The notes: generated from the sequence alone by a model not told the origin. DNA of 62,000 nucleotides from Liolophura sinensis (GCF_032854445.1 NC_088300.1:73275005-73337004), one strand, 5' to 3'. Shown: positions 27,033-51,745, counted from the stretch's first letter. Numbers and translations are program-made.

Positions 27033-27291
27033 TATTTGATTGGTGTTTTACGCTATACTCAAGAATATTTCACTTTAATATACAACGGTGGCCAGCCGCA
27101 TGGTGGGAGGAAACAAGACAAAGGCTGGGGGAAACCCACAACCATTGTTGTTGGCAGACCTTCCCACACACGGCCAGAGAGGAAGCCAGCATGGACTGGA
27201 CTTGAACTCACAGTGACCGCATTAGTGAGAGGCTCCTGGGTAATTGAGCCCTGCTGGTGTGCTACCCCCTCGGCCATGGAGCCAACCCCCC
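27033..27291 (-). mobile_element. tRNA-derived SINE, copy 5, near full length
   Basis: An antisense near-complete copy running from the tail complement (TTTGATTGGTGTTTTACGC) to the head complement (CTCGGCCATGGAGCC). The B box complement GGACTTGAACTCAC is intact. Confidence 0.9.
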
Positions 27292-28690
27292 AAACACTGA
27301 CATGAAACGTTGCATATATGAACATTATTTTGCTGCCTTCACAAGCTACAGATTCATCAAGATTCACACATAACTCAGTGTAAAGACAAAACAACAGAGA
27401 TTAAACGGATACCCTTATAACTTGTTTATTATAATATATGAATATTTATATCAATAATAATATAGTAATAATTCACAGCAACACAAAAATTCATCATCAT
27501 ATTTTGGCCCTGCAAAAATCTGTACAACAGAACTATATGAAAAGTGAAACCATTTTCATACCATTATTTTTACACACTATTCTAAACATCTTCATATATA
27601 GATTAAAACTGTTTTTCACCAGGTAAGTCAAGAATATCTCTATCAGCATGTACTGACCTATATTACAAAACAAACTTACTCATGTTAACATAAAACCCAA
27701 CCAGATCAACACCTTGGCAGTGTACATAAGCAGTGGTGTATCCAGAGGCACTTTTGCCGGGAGCCGATATGTCTAGCAAGATGTCTATCGCACAGGAGGT
27801 GAGTGCAGGCATATAGCATTTTTTTTTTTAACAATGTGCTTTGGGGCACCTCCTCTGCACCCCATTGAATCTGCCAATGATAAGTCTCGTCTATAATTTG
27901 AGAAGGAATAAAAACTAGATAAACCCTAATCACCACAAATATCAAATTAAACTCATTTTGGTTTGTTGTTTTCTTCTGTTTTGGAACAGCAGCTTATATG
28001 GCCAAAACAATACTTAGCTTGTTCAGGCGCGGGCTGCAGAGGATGATATTACAAGCCTGTGAGCTTCACACAATTTATTACTGTTACAAAAACATCTTCT
28101 AAACATCTGTTCTGTGAACAAATCTTAAGAGCAGAGTCAGTCAAGAGCAGCTGTCAACTCCTCACCTGAATCAGTATTTGCAGTGGACACTGCATGAATG
28201 AGTTAATGTCAATGACTTCTTGCCTCTCCTTGGAAAGGTCAGGGACCTCTTTCACAAAGCCTCAAAAATGTTGTATTTCATGGAACTGTTTTGCAAAAGA
28301 CCTTGCCTTGTTCATATCGCCACAAGAAACATGATCGACAAGAAAATGAGTCGTGGAGTTTTGTGACATTGGGTTCAAGCCACTACCATAAACAAGGAAC
28401 ATGTCCATTCAGAACCAGCAGATTTCCACTGTACAATCACTCCAATTCCTGTACACATTAGTACATGCCTTTCTGACTTAGTTCAGTTTCAGTTTTTGTG
28501 TTCCATTTCTTAGTTCATTAACATGTAATTCTACATTGAGAAGGCTCATTCTCGCCTGTGTGAAAACACATAAAACTTATTTTTGACAATGTTGACCTGT
28601 GTACAGATGTCATGACAGTCACATGCTCTGGGAACAGTATTTTCTAATCAGTTTGTGTCCAAAGAGTTACTATAATGATTGCGCACAGTA
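27292..28690. other. Spacer downstream of LETM1, no gene recognised
   Basis: AT-rich DNA with no ORF bearing a domain. It lies beyond the probable 3' end of LETM1, which is transcribed leftwards. Confidence 0.5.
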
Positions 28691-30185
28691 AATGGCCAGA
28701 TTCTATACGTATGTTGACAGTTGTTCTCACTTTGTATTTGTGTATGCTGACAAGTTTGTGCATCTGTTGACAGTTGATGCTCATGTCTGTGTATCTGCTG
28801 TTATTTGTTTCTGACTTGTGGATATCTTCAGCTCCTTTGTCTGACAGTTGCAACCATAGTATGTGTCTATTAACAACTGCTTCTGATTTTTCTATATCCA
28901 CTGCCTGTTACTCCTGCCCTCAATGTGTATCTGATGGAAGTGGGTAGTAATTTGTTTATACTTGTTGACAATTTTTATGTATGTATAAGTTGACAACTGG
29001 TGCCAGTTTCTGTGTGTATGTATCTGTTGACAACAACTAGATATCTAGTGACAAATGTTTGCACATCATGTGAACAAGAGAGCGGTACAATCACATCTAA
29101 TTTCTCTGTGTTTGCCTGTGTATATCGACAAGTACTACAACTGCCAATTACTATACCTACCAATGACTATGTCTGTCAATTACTGTACCTGTTAATTACT
29201 ATATCTGCTAATTACTGTGTCAATTACTCTATCTGTCAATCATCAGTTTTTGTGAGTTACTTATGTCCTGTTGACAGGCATGTGTGTGTGTGTGAGCCGT
29301 ATGTAGAACCAATGTCCATCAAAGCAATGCAATGTCTACTCCTAATTAATAACTTATCTGTACAATTACTAAATGAATCTCCTGCCTATTGTTATTACTC
29401 AGATTGTTAATGTTGCAGGTCGTATTATTTCCTGCTGATAGTTACTACATTTCAAATTGTCATCTAGAGTATCTCTTGACATTAGTTTTCAATCATTACT
29501 TCACTTTCTTGTTATCAGATACTACATTGTCCTCCTGCCCAAGGCTACCCATCAGCCGCTGCATAGACACCCATGTCATACTCTAGCCTATGATGTCAGG
29601 TATTTTATCTGCTAACTGCTACTAGCTGTCAGTTATTGTATTTGTAACTGTCAGTTACTTCTTAAATATATGTCAGTTTCTTTATCTTTTATTGCCAGGT
29701 ACAACTAGATCTGTCTGGTAAAGTATTTATCAAGCAATACAAGTACATAGCTGCCAGTTAATGTACATGTATCTTGTCAGTTACAGCAAACTGTTCTGTA
29801 ATTAATAGGCACTGTATATGTCACTTAATGATATAGAGCAGATACTGTATCTGTCCTGTCAGTTCCTGTATCTCCTCATATTTGTTATTGTTTATCTTTG
29901 TGGGCCGATCTTTTGTACACGCTATCAGTTACTGTATCTCCTGCTGACTCTTACTTTGTCTCTAGCTGATGTATTATCTCCTGTTGACTGTTACTGTGTC
30001 TCTTGCTGAAAGATATTATGTACACGCTATCAGTTACTGTATCTCCTGCTGACTGTTACTGTATTTCCTGCTGACAGACACTGTATCCAGGTTGTCAGTT
30101 ACTATATCTCCTGCTGACTGTTACTGTATTTCCTGCTAACAGATACTGTATCCAGGTTGTCAGTTACTATATCTCCTGTTGACTG

Positions 30186-30190
<5 letters not shown>
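28690..30190. repeat. Degenerate tandem repeat over the LETM1 3' UTR and terminal codons
   Basis: On the plus strand, words such as GTTACTGTATCTCCTGCTGA recur clearly from about 29930 to 30190. Further left the decay increases (TCTGTTGACAA, TCAATTACT, CTGTCAGTTA). On the minus strand the unit reads like CAGCAGGAGATACAGTAAC, which contains the last LETM1 codons and the stop. The array therefore spans the end of the coding sequence and its 3' UTR. Confidence 0.7.
29688..29693 (-). terminator. Candidate LETM1 polyadenylation signal
   Basis: AATAAA on the minus strand, about 490 bp past the LETM1 stop codon. It is the first exact hexamer noted downstream, but other sites further on are possible and no transcript evidence is available. 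Confidence 0.35.
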
Positions 30191-42856
<12,666 letters not shown>

Positions 42857-43356
42857 GGGAGTAAATGAAAGTCACTAAGATCTACTTTTTCTCCAAGGCG
42901 TCTGCTTTTCCCGTCCACCACGATCAGAATGTTGTTGTTGTACGTTTAGACATGACACTCAAGGTCTACTAAAATCCTGGACCTGAAATGCCAACGAATA
43001 CACGGACTGATCCGACTCACGATTTATGTCCCTTGCATCAATGCTCGCAAGATGATGTTTACATGTTTAAGCTTATTTATGTATTGCTTTGACGGGCATG
43101 CTTAACCACACTCAAGAATATTTCACATATACGACGGATGCCAGTTTTATGAATTTGTGGCGGGAGGAGTGCATATTCTAACTGTTGTACTCCAATTAGC
43201 ATTCTAAGAGTTAGATGATTTTTTTTATGTCTTAATCAGTTTATGACCCGCACATTACATGTTTTCCTCTTCATTTGTTTAGGATGTTGAGGTATAAATT
43301 TAGGCCTACACACTTTGTTCTAGATTGGATGGCATTTCATCATGTACATCTGTCAT
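42857..43356. promoter_or_regulatory. Upstream region of LETM1, possible divergent promoter
   Basis: The 500 bp between the LETM1 start codon and a candidate plus-strand first exon (43357-43400). GTTGTTGTACG and CpG words lie near 42900-43000. No TATA box or other promoter element was identified. A SINE fragment (43074-43171) lies inside it. Confidence 0.25.
43074..43171 (-). mobile_element. tRNA-derived SINE, copy 8, fragment
   Basis: Diverged antisense 3' end: CACTCAAGAATATTTCACAT + ATACGACGGATGCCAG and GGCGGGAGGA. The head is lost. Confidence 0.75.
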
Positions 43357-43400
43357 CATGAATGGGAGTTCAGACTCACTATACAGGTTGCTCTCATGCA
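43357..43400 (+). CDS. Possible first coding exon of a gene head to head with LETM1
   Basis: ATG at 43357 (TCATCATGAATGG), an open frame reading MNGSSDSLYRLLSC, then a GTATGT donor. No later exon could be matched in phase, and the product is unknown. It may be a chance ORF. Confidence 0.22.
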
Positions 43401-43445
43401 GGTATGTTGAATTCCTTTGAGTGAAGCGGCAGAACGTTATAAAAT

Positions 43446-44532
43446 TTGGGGGCCGGAGCTGAGGCAGCGGAAGTAGTGCCCAAACCTCTCAGGCGAGGGG
43501 CGGGGGAGGCCCAGGCCCTGGAAGCTCTTGCCATGTATATCGCTGGAGACACAATTTATGCGATTTCTGGTGAAAAAAATTGTGACAAATTCGGGATAAA
43601 CTGCATGTTGTCCTTGAGCATTTTTATCTAAACCGCTTAGCCCATGTTATAGCTCTGCCCACTTTTCCCATGTATTGTTTTAATGTTGTTGTATCGGTAT
43701 GTTAAATGTAATAACAGCACAGCACTTTGAGAAATTCTAGACCAGTAACGTTAATTCCACCTGAGCCATGGGTGAGGTGGCGGGTAAAGGTCCTTCGCTT
43801 ATTACAGATGGCCACTTCCCATCTATCACACTGTTGTTGCTGCTTTGCTTTTACTCTGTGTTGCGCATCTTTAATTATACTGGTACCATAGTGTACATAG
43901 GCATATATAGATATTATTCCACATGTATATATTGTGTTCACATTAACGGTAAATTGACCCTTCGGTAACTATACTGTGCACGTTTTGCCTTCTAGCCAAA
44001 AGTAGGGCCTACCTAAACCGAGGGTGACATTTTTCAGGGTTGAAACTGTGGCTTATGTAGCCAAAGTTCAAATCACCAAGCCATGGTTATGGTTCAAACC
44101 ATAGGCCTGTTGATCATAGAAAACATGTAGACTTATGTCCACCTCCAAGGACAAATTGCTTACTGGTGTTTGCACACGGTCATATAAACCACCCTCTAAA
44201 AAAAAGAAAAAACTTTCAAGCCATATGTCAGTGGGAAAAAGCAAAATGAAATACCATTTCATGTATAAAATATTCTTTATTTAGATCTATAAAACATGGC
44301 AGAGAAGGTGCATGTACTACACCATACACTATGGGATACCTGTAGGTAGGCCTATCTGGTCTTACATCATTGTGGTATGTCAACAGATTTACATAGTAAA
44401 ATCTCTGGTATCAAACTCTTGTACAGCCATGATGAAAGCATCAAGATTTATCTCAATCCATGAAAATCTTGATTCAGTATAAACACCAAATATATTCAAG
44501 TCCAGATAAGGAAGCACTTTCCAACATGAATC
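43446..44532. other. Spacer, no gene recognised
   Basis: A GC-rich patch at 43450-43540 carries an Ala/Gly-rich plus-strand ORF (43446-43631) with no recognisable domain. The rest is AT-rich. Confidence 0.4.
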
Positions 44533-44654
44533 ATTTATTTAACACACTGTGTTTTATGCCATACTTAATACTTCACTTATATACATGTATGATGGCAGCC
44601 AGCATTATGGTGGAAGGAAATCAGGCAGGACCATACCACCTTCCGCAGGTTGCC
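44533..44654 (-). mobile_element. tRNA-derived SINE, copy 9, fragment
   Basis: Antisense 3' half, with GTGTTTTATGCCATACTTAA, GCCAGCATTATGGTGGAAGG and the CCTTCCGCAGGTTGC core. The head is absent. Confidence 0.8.
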
Positions 44655-45829
44655 TCAAGTTCTGAACAATTTTTTTAGTCAAATGACGACGAGGAGTTAT
44701 TAGATGTGCATACATATACTGTTTCTCTTGTGGCAGAGCGAGTTGATTGAAGTATAATGCTGAAGACACTAGACATGACACCCCACTTAGCCACATTATA
44801 CATGGACCCATGGATAGCAGACTGTGCTAGAACATGGACATTCATCATAGCACACCACTAAATAACGAACAACAATTACAAAATAAAAGATATTTCAAAA
44901 CAAAACAATATTTAAAGATATTAACATGGCATCTAACATAGAAAAACAATTTACATACAGGCCTACACATGTCATAATCATAACAGTAAAGTGTAACAGC
45001 AATAACAACATCAATACCCCCAAGAAAGCAGTGATCAAAAATACCCTTTACAGTATTGCACACTGATATAAGAAGCTTCGGGTATATTGAGTGATACAAT
45101 AAATCTAGCTACTTTTACTAATGGCACACATATCAAGGCATATACTGTACAAACTAATTTATGGGCATGAAAAAGACCTGCCTAACATGGCTTCTTCATA
45201 ATGCCCAATTTTATTTATGATAAACTGTTTTCTTAGTCAACAACAACAGTTATCCTATGTCGATATCAAAACATTTCATGCATAATAAAAATGAATAAGA
45301 CTGATATTTAGAATCCTAAACAAAAGACACTGCAGGCATAAATTGCGCAAGTGGCTAAGTTATTGTTCATGAGACAGAACTCTCCCTTGCTGTCTAAACA
45401 TCAATTTTTAGCCAACATATATGTACTTAAAAGAGGAAACGGTCAATTTGAGCTGTAGTCCTTAAGACTGAAAATTGAGCGACACTGAGTGTTCTTTAAT
45501 ACATCATAAACTGAGACATGGCAGCTGAAATAGAACTCTTCCATGAATACAAAGTTATTTCGAAACCTGCATAGTGTTCTTTAATTAGTGGTCTTGTGAT
45601 TCCCCGTTTTCAACAAACACCAGGTTCTCTTTATAATTATCCTTCCCTTTAATATACCCAGTTTTTCATACTTGTCACACCCTACTTTTCTATAGGCTTT
45701 AGCACTGTGTACTTCTTTCTGTGGCACAGGCTAGCAATGCCACATATTGAATGTAGGCCTACACACCTCTCCTCCATTACGAGACTGTTGCTGAGAAACA
45801 AATCTGACTACCATGTCATAAGTCACAGC
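44655..45829. other. AT-rich spacer, no gene recognised
   Basis: No exon candidate or repeat family was recognised on either strand. Confidence 0.5.
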
Positions 45830-46275
45830 TTGATGGCAGGTACTTGTCATGCCTTGACGGCAGGTATGTGTCACGCCTTGACAGCAGGTACGTGTCACGC
45901 CTTGATGGCAGGTATGTGTCACGCCTTGACAGCAGGTACTTGTCATGCCTTGACGGCAGGTACGTGTCGCCTTGATGGCAGGTACTTGTCATGCCTTGAT
46001 GGCAGGTACGTGTCACGCCTTGACGGCAGGTACGTGTCACGCCTTGACGGCAGGTACTTGTCACGCCATGACGGCAGGTACGTGTCACGCCTTGACGGCA
46101 GGTACGTGTCGCCTTGATGGCAGGTACGTGTCACGCCTTGACGGCAGGTATGTGTCACGCCTTGACGGCAGGTATGTGTCACGCCTTGACTGCAGGTACT
46201 TGTCATGCCTTGACCGCAGGTATGTGTCATGTCTTGATGCCGTGTATATGATACGTGTCACACCTTGACAGCAGG
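45830..46275. repeat. 24-bp minisatellite
   Basis: About 18 units of GCCTTGACGGCAGGTACGTG + TCAC with single-base variants. The 24-bp period is a multiple of three, so ORFs stay open in several frames on both strands (45707-46339). They are artefacts of the repeat. A short SINE tail fragment (46280-46305) borders the right end. Confidence 0.92.
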
Positions 46276-46945
46276 TATATTTATTTGATTGGTATTTATA
46301 CCATAGTGACGGAAGGTATATGTCAGAAGTAAAGCGCAAGGAATGAGGATCACTGGCTGCTGATTACAGAACACATTATGACACAGTTCTGCACAAGAGG
46401 CTCACTGCAATCCAAATCAGTGAAGTGCGCGCAACACCATGGCTCTCTATAAATAAAATACACAACCTGCCCAGGGTCTACGAGCAAAAAGACATAACTT
46501 TATATCTAAAGTTTCTACATCAAACCATTTCAAAGTACCAGTAGGTATAGAGTTGGACTAGATCAATTTTGTCGGAAAATTTGTGGGACACACTGGCGAC
46601 GGTGCTGCACTCTGTCAGATGTTGTAAGGAGGGAGAGGTGTATATTACCATCCATGCACATATCAATAAAATATAAGCTATATAATCCAATACAAACATT
46701 TCATAAATAACTCATGCAGTGAAGATTGAATCCTAATTTAACGATGTACACTGTACACACTTACAACTTAAAAACTGATTTAATACACACTAAAGGGCTG
46801 AGAGAATAGAACAATTTGAATGAATTAAAATTTATCACATTTGTACACACCAGTTTATTTCACAGTGTAACTTCATAGACCATGATAATTATCAATGGAA
46901 ACAACAGCTTAATTGTGTAAGAAATGTTTATAATAACCTAGATTT

Positions 46946-47205
46946 GGTAGCAGGACTACCAGAAAGCTTGTCTGTTGGAGAATTGTGAATGCAAAACTTT
47001 ATCTCAATACATTATATATTTGCCTAACGGAGATTCTAAATAACAAAAGAGATGTGAATGTTCAGAATTTGGTCATTTACGGTAGTATCAACAAAAGAAT
47101 AGTACGATCAATAATAGAGTTTATTTATTTATTTGATTGGTGTTTTATGCCGTACTCAAGAAATTTCTTCAACAATAGGACGTCCCCCTTGGGTTATTGT
47201 GTTTA
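46946..47205 (+). repeat. Interspersed repeat family R1, copy c, split by a SINE fragment
   Basis: Copy c shares GGACTACCAGAAAGCTTGTC and GCAAAACTTTATCTCAATAC with copies a and b. A SINE 3' fragment (47118-47166, GATTGGTGTTTTATGCCGTA) lies inside it, and the repeat resumes at about 47168 (CAACAATAGGACGTCC), matching the ATCAACAATGGAAC part of copy b. Confidence 0.6.
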
Positions 47206-47244
47206 ACATTCAGATGAACCCCAAACTGCTACATGCCATTTGCT

Positions 47245-47500
47245 ACACCCTGATAACAGGTACAAGTAAGTACACATCTTGATGGCTGGTACATGTAAGT
47301 ACACACCCTGATAGCAGGTACAAGTAAGTATACACCTTGATGGCAGGTATGTCTCACACCTTGATAAGAGGTATGTGTCACATTTTGACAGCAGATATGT
47401 GGCACACCTCTACGCCAGGTACATGGTATGTGTCACACTTCGATGGAAGTTATGAGTCACACTTTGATGGAAGGTATGTGTCACACTTTGATGGTACACC
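47245..47500. repeat. Second array related to the 24-bp minisatellite
   Basis: About 10 more diverged units such as CACCTTGATGGCAGGTATGT. They share CTTGATGGCAGGTA with the array at 45.8-46.3 kb. R1 copy c separates the two arrays, so an original single array may have been split or duplicated. Confidence 0.75.
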
Positions 47501-48068
47501 ACAGTAGCTACATGTATAATGACAACATCTGTGGTAAAATTCCTATTTCTGCACTGATTATGGTTTACTCTTATTTTCCGCACCCAGGAAGTAGAACGAT
47601 TCCCCTTTACAAAATCTTTGGCATGACAGAAGGAATGGACTTGGGTCTCTCATGAACTCTTTAACAGTGTACATGATAAGTATATATATGCTACATTTTT
47701 CAGGATTCCCTCTACACTGTTTTGTCAACAGGTGACTATAAATTTGCTTGAAATCAACATGTTTTTTTTGCAACAAAAACACCAAAGCCTCAAAATACAA
47801 ATAACAATGTTGAAACACTTATGAAAAATCCATGGGTCTACAAATACCACAGTCATTTTAATAAATTTCTATAACATAGTATACATTAGATTCTTGGCTT
47901 GCAGAAATGTGGAGAAAACCTCTCCATACTCCTACATGTACTTCCTCATTTTCCACTGTTTTCTTTTTGCATAGAATGTTTTACTCTGCTATTTTATAAA
48001 AGAAGAATGAGTCTCTGATGACTGGAAAACAACCCGTCAAAAGATGTACTAGTACCAACAGAGAGTCA

Positions 48069-48255
48069 TCAACTAGCGGCAAACTGCTGGCAGTATGGAC
48101 AGTCATGATGGTACATTAAAATCCTCTGAATCAGGTCCTGGCACTGGCAGGAGTGCAGTACCCTAACCAAGTGGCCCAGATTCCTCCCACGTCCAACCAT
48201 CTCCTGAATAATACAATGTGTCTCACCAAAAAACATGTCTCCTCTCTTCTTATGC
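48069..48255 (-). CDS. Death-domain gene, last exon
   Basis: 187 nt with acceptor TCTTGTAG and stop TGA at 48071-48069. It encodes the last helices (IIQEMVGRGRNLGHLVRVLH, DLIQRILMYH) and a Cys/His tail (HHDCPYCQQF). The tail could bind a metal, but this is not shown. Confidence 0.7.
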
Positions 48256-51200
48256 CTACAAGACAACAAAATCACAAACATTTTTTGTGTGCTGACTAAA
48301 AAATCTCAGCAATAAACTGAAGTACACTGGTAATAATTACTCAAGACCAGTAGTTTTGTAATCTATGATATTCGGTGTGTTGGACTGGTAATAGTTACTC
48401 CAGAACAGTAGTTGTGAAATCTGAGATATTCAATGTGTGGATGGGTAATAGTTACTCTTGAACAGTAGTTGTGAAATCTGAGATATTCAATGTGTTGGAC
48501 GGGTAATAGTTACTCCAGAACAGTAGTTGTGAAATCTGAGATATTCAAATTGTTGGACTGGTAATAGTTACTCTTGAACACTGTTGGACTGGTAATAGTT
48601 ACTCCAGAACAGTAGTTGTGAAGTCTGAGATATTCAATGTGTCGGACTGGTAAAAGTTACCCTTGAACAGTATTGGACTGGTAATAGTTACTCTTGAACA
48701 GTTGTTGTGAAATCTAAGTTATTTGACATGTTGGACTGGTAACAGTTACTCTTCAACAGTAGTTGTGAAATCTGAGATATTCAATGTGTGGATGGGTAAT
48801 AGTTACTCTTGAACAGTAGTTGTGAAATCTGAGATATTCAATGTGTTGGATGGGTAATAGTTACTCCTGAACACTGTTGGACTGGTAATAGTTACTCTTG
48901 AACAGTAGTTGTGAAATCTGAGATATTCAATGTGTTGGACTGGTAATAGTTACTCTTGAATACCGTTGGACTGGTAATAGTTACTCTTGAACAGTTGTTG
49001 TGAAATCTGAGATATTCAATGTGTTGGACTGGTAATAGTTACTCCTGAACACTGTTGAACTGGTAATAGTTACTCTTGAACAGTTGTTGTGAAATCTGAG
49101 ATATTCAATGTGTTGGACTGGTAATAGTTACTCTTGAACACTGTTGGACTGGTAATAGTTACCCTTGAACAGTTGTTGTGAAATCTGAGATGTTCAATGT
49201 GTTGGACTGGTAATAGTTACTCCAGAACAGTAAATGTGAAATTTGAGATATTGAATGTGTTGGACAGGTAATAGTTACTCGAGACAAGTAGTTCTGAAAT
49301 CTAAGTTATTCGACATGTTGAAATGGTAATAGTTACTCCAGTCCAGTAGCTGTGAAATCCACATTATTTGACGTGTTGAAGATTACTACCGATGACTCTA
49401 TACCCAGGCGTCATTTCTGCTATACTCACTCTATATATTTAATCTCTGTCATAGTATACCCCTCTGCTTTTGCCAAAGCCACCCAGGACTTGTATCCATA
49501 TATAGGAGCTGGATCCAGCCTCACAGCAATACATTGCAGAACATCATCATAGTGTTCCACATCAGACAGAGGGCTTGTGCATTGCTCAGGGGAACCTGAT
49601 GACACAAGATACAGGATACACATATATCTGAATCTGCAGACACAAGATACAAGATACACATGTATGTATATCAGGGGAATCTGCAGTCACAAGACACACA
49701 TATATCAGGGGGATCTGTGGACACAAGACACAAATATATCAGGGGATCTGTGGACACAAGACAGACATATATCAGGGGAATCTGTGGACACAAGACACAC
49801 ATATATCAGGGGGATCTGTGGACACAAGACACACATATATCTGGGGTATCTTTAGACACAAGACACACATACATCAGGGGGATCTGATGACACAAGACAC
49901 ATATATCAGGGGGATCTGTGGACACAAGACACATATATCAGGGGGATCTGTGGACACAAGACACATATCAGGGGGATCTGTGGACATCAGACAGACACAT
50001 ATCAGGGGAATCTGTGGACACAAGTCACACATATATCAGGGGGATCTGTGGACACAAGACACATTTCAGGGGGATCTGTGAACACAAGACACAAAAATAT
50101 CAGGGGGATCTGTGGACACAAGACACACATATATCAGGGGGATCTGTGGACACAAGACACACATATATCAGGGGAATCTGTGGACACAAGACACATATCA
50201 GGGGGATCTGTGGACACAAGACACACAAATATCAGGGGGATCTGTGGACACAAGACACACATATATCAGGGGAATCTGTGGACACAAGACATACATATAT
50301 CAGGGGAATCTGTGGACACAAGACACACAAATATCAGGGGGATCTGTGGACACAAGACACACAAGTATCAGGGGGATCTGTGGACACAAGACACACATAT
50401 ATCAGGGGAATCTGTGGACACAAGACATACATATATCAGGGGAATCTGTGGACACAAGACACAAATATCAGGGGGATTTGTGGACACAAGACACTTATGT
50501 CAGTGGAAACTGTGGACACAAGACACACATATATCAGGGGAATCTGTGGACACAAGACACACATATATGAAGGGGATCTGTGAACACAAGACACACATAT
50601 ATCAGGGGGATCTGTGGACACAAGACACACTTATGTCAGTGGAAACTGTGGACACAAGACACACATATATCAGGGGGATCTGTGGACACAAGACACACAT
50701 ATATCAGGGGAATCTGTGGACACAAGACACACATATATGAAGGGGATCTGTGAACACAAGACACACATATTTCAGGGGGATCTGTGGACACAAGACACAC
50801 ATATATCAGGGGAATCTGTGGACACAAGACACACATATATCAGGGGAATCTGTGGACACAAGACACATATCAGGTGGATCTGTGGACACAAGACACGCTT
50901 ATGTCAGTGGAAACTGTGGACACAAGACACACATATATCAGGGGGATCTGTGGACACAAGACACACATATATCAGGGAATCTGTGGACACAAGACACACA
51001 TACATGTATATGAGGGGGATCTGTGGACACAAGACATACATTTATCAGGGGGATCTGTGGACACAAGACACACTTATGTCAGTGGAAACTGTGGACACAA
51101 GACACACATATATCAGGGGAATCTGTGGACACAAGACACACATATATGAGGGGAATCTGTGGACACAAGACACATATCAGGTGGATCTGTGGACACAAGA

Positions 51201-51745
51201 CACACATATATCAGGGGAATCTGTGGACACAAGACACACATATATCAGGGGAATCTGTGGACACAAGACACATATCAGGTGGATCTGTGGACACAAGACA
51301 CACATATATCAGGGGAATCTGTGGACACCAGACAGACATATATCAGGGGAATCTGTGGACACAAGACACACATATATCAGGAGGATCTGTGGACACAAGA
51401 CACATGTCCACACCATATTGATGGGAGGAAAGTGGTCTTCAATGAATGTCAGACTGCGCAACAGGCCACATGTGCTTTGTCAGTGATTTACCTTCACTAA
51501 GGCACCAAGGACAGTGACAACATGAGAAAATACAAATTCCCTCACGAAGGCCGGGTTTGAACCTGTACTTTCCTAATTAAGTGTAACATACAAGTCTCAT
51601 CTGAAATAAATACTGAGGTACATTACAAGAGATTTATACCCACCAACTTCAGTTACTTGGCCACTCCGACTGCCTTCAGGCAGAGAGTCGGCTTCAAAGA
51701 TGTTTGTGGGAAGGGTAGATTGTTTATTTCTGTCTTCGTCTGCAC
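48069..51745 (-). CDS. Gene with C-terminal death-fold-like domain, last three exons
   Basis: Three minus-strand exons (51644-51745, 49430-49595, 48069-48255) join in phase (1, then 2) and end in TGA. The product's last ~110 residues look like a death domain: LDPAPIYGYKSWVALAKAEG ahead of an ITEIKYIE-like helix, then TEHCIIQ-type and GRGRNLGHLVRVLHSCQ helices, the order seen in MyD88/IRAK-type death domains (SWxxLA then GxLxxLLxxL). It would act as a protein-protein adaptor in innate immune or apoptotic signalling if that is right. The N-terminal part lies further right and was not found; the Penelope and Polinton insertions may separate or have disrupted it. Family identity beyond death fold is not settled. 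Confidence 0.6.
48336..49385. repeat. 58-bp minisatellite with a 31-bp short form, death-gene last intron
   Basis: About 17 long units built on GTTGGACTGGTAATAGTTAC + TCTTGAACAGTAGTTGTGAA + ATCTGAGATATTCAATGT. Short units keep only GTTGGACTGGTAATAGTTAC + TCTTGAACACT. Long and short forms alternate in places, giving a higher-order pattern. The array fills nearly the whole intron. Confidence 0.93.
49430..49595 (-). CDS. Death-domain gene, second-last exon
   Basis: 166 nt with acceptor TCATCAG and donor GTGAGT. It encodes a short linker and the first helices of the death-fold-like domain (VLQCIAVRLDPAPIYGYKSW, LAKAEGYTMTEIKYI). Its acceptor, CTTGTGTCATCAGGTTCCCC, is almost the same as the unit of the adjoining minisatellite. 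Confidence 0.7.
49600..51415. repeat. 33/34-bp minisatellite of over 50 units, upstream intron of death-domain exon
   Basis: Unit ATCTGTGGACACAAGACACA + CATATATCAGGGGG, with 33-bp and shorter variants and a CTTATGTCAGTGGAAACTG variant. On the minus strand each unit reads CTTGTGTCCACAG followed by ATCCCCCTGA or ATTCCCCTGA, a close copy of the true 3' splice site at 49595. The 290-aa and similar Thr/His/Gly-rich ORFs on the plus strand are repeat artefacts. Confidence 0.95.
51545..51620 (-). mobile_element. Fragment of the second tRNA-like SINE family
   Basis: GGCCGGGTTTGAACCTGTAC is the complement of a pol III B box and resembles the fragment at 22.99 kb. It is short and its ends are uncertain. 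Confidence 0.4.
51644..51745 (-). CDS. Death-domain gene, third-last exon
   Basis: 102 nt with acceptor TTGGCAG and donor GTGGGT. It encodes a polar linker (ADEDRNKQSTLPTNIFEADS). Phase 1 at the end agrees with the next exon. Confidence 0.6.

Noticed and set aside
45707-46339. Overlapping ORFs on both strands, one Ala/Thr/Gly and one Thr/Cys/Gln-rich
   Set aside because: Product of a 24-bp tandem repeat.
47558-47655. Plus-strand exon after CACCCAG
   Set aside because: Phase does not fit the candidate first exon at 43.36 kb and no domain is seen.
48336-51415. CRISPR array
   Set aside because: Units are contiguous with no unique spacers, and the DNA is eukaryotic.
49818-51486. Long Thr/His/Gly-rich plus-strand ORFs (up to 290 codons)
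   Set aside because: They are read through the 34-bp tandem array in several frames at once; they have no start context or domain, and the other strand carries the real gene.
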